Part shown: one piece after another, positions 4,943 through 5,087 of the stretch
Numbering within the stretch: the stretch's first letter is position 1
Layout of the letters: every line of letters begins with the position of its first letter
Assembly (NCBI GenBank): GCA_021833045.1
Contig: JAKBGP010000171.1
Coordinates: 1-5,087, forward strand
Origin: Thermoplasmata archaeon
GTDB taxonomy: Archaea > Thermoplasmatota > Thermoplasmata > Thermoplasmatales > Thermoplasmataceae
Direction: 5' to 3'
DNA: 5,087 bases
Notes under the pieces: model-generated
Database searches by the model: none
What the model saw: the letters and a program-made list of their open reading frames with translations, nothing else
Told to the model about the DNA's origin: nothing
Made by a program: the position numbers and the translations under genes

Positions 4943-5087
4943 AGAAATAGTTATAACAACTGGAAAAAGAAAAACAGCTACGGCGAGGGCATATACAAAG
5001 AGTGGAACTGGAAAATTCAGGATAAACGACTATCCAGTAGAACTATACCCGGTGGCGCTGCTTAGAGAAAAACTGATGGAACCAATA
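4935..5087 (+). CDS. rps9: Small-subunit ribosomal protein S9 (uS9), 3' truncated by window end
   Basis: Only the first 51 codons are present, and the frame is open to the last base. The N-terminus reads MSEEIVITTG then KRKTATARAYTKSGTGKFRI and NDYPVELYP, the classic uS9 opening: a TGKRKTA-x-ARA strand and a G-x-G-x-FRIN turn. uS9 is a 30S head protein whose C-terminal tail, outside this window, reaches the P-site tRNA. The start is TTG at 4935: no in-frame ATG exists until codon 48, well inside the conserved domain, and the strong Shine-Dalgarno site at 4921-4926 is correctly spaced. The gene overlaps the end of L13 by eight bases. In archaeal genomes the next genes are usually the RNA polymerase subunits N and K, and S2; this cannot be seen here. 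Confidence 0.95.
   Translation, partial: MSEEIVITTGKRKTATARAYTKSGTGKFRINDYPVELYPVALLREKLMEPI

Noticed and set aside
1..5087. CRISPR array, insertion sequence, toxin-antitoxin or defence genes
   Set aside because: No regularly spaced repeats, terminal inverted repeats, transposase motifs or defence domains are present; all long frames are accounted for by housekeeping genes.

Overview
This window looks like chromosomal housekeeping DNA from a euryarchaeon, most likely of the Thermoplasmatales type (Thermoplasma, Ferroplasma or Cuniculiplasma relatives). The evidence is a Bat-type HTH regulator, a long archaeal FKBP-type prolyl isomerase, an archaeal L18e-L13-S9 ribosomal protein cluster, TATA-box promoters close to start codons, and AGA/AGG- and ATA-rich, AT-leaning codon use. 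The genus assignment is an inference from gene content and style; no marker here fixes it.

Layout. Positions 1-75 hold no gene I can support, only short A/T runs downstream of the first gene. Positions 76-693 (minus strand) encode a Bat-like (HTH_10) transcription regulator with a cysteine-bearing N-terminal region. A 119-bp divergent intergenic region (694-812) carries promoters for both flanking genes plus a 13-bp palindrome and a spaced direct repeat. Positions 813-2513 encode an extended pyruvate kinase with an extra C-terminal domain that resembles the PEP-utiliser swivelling domain but lacks its phospho-histidine. After a 79-bp gap with a new promoter come the FKBP-type prolyl isomerase (2593-3357) and, overlapping it by ATGA, a SPOUT-family tRNA 2'-O-methyltransferase of the TrmJ type (3354-4094). 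A short gap with a further promoter leads into the ribosomal cluster L18e (4135-4512), L13 (4517-4942) and S9 (4935 to beyond the window end).

The second half is a translation and protein-folding neighbourhood: a folding helper and a tRNA modification enzyme, translationally coupled, sit directly ahead of three large/small-subunit protein genes. The first half is a regulator and a glycolytic enzyme transcribed divergently, which invites but does not prove a regulatory link.

I see no mobile element, CRISPR array, tRNA, rRNA or defence island. The points most worth a second look are the domain architecture and cation-site changes of the pyruvate kinase, the motif-bearing divergent intergenic region, the divergent active-site region of the FKBP, and the placement of L18e next to trmJ rather than behind rpoD. 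I did not find a convincing undescribed system.
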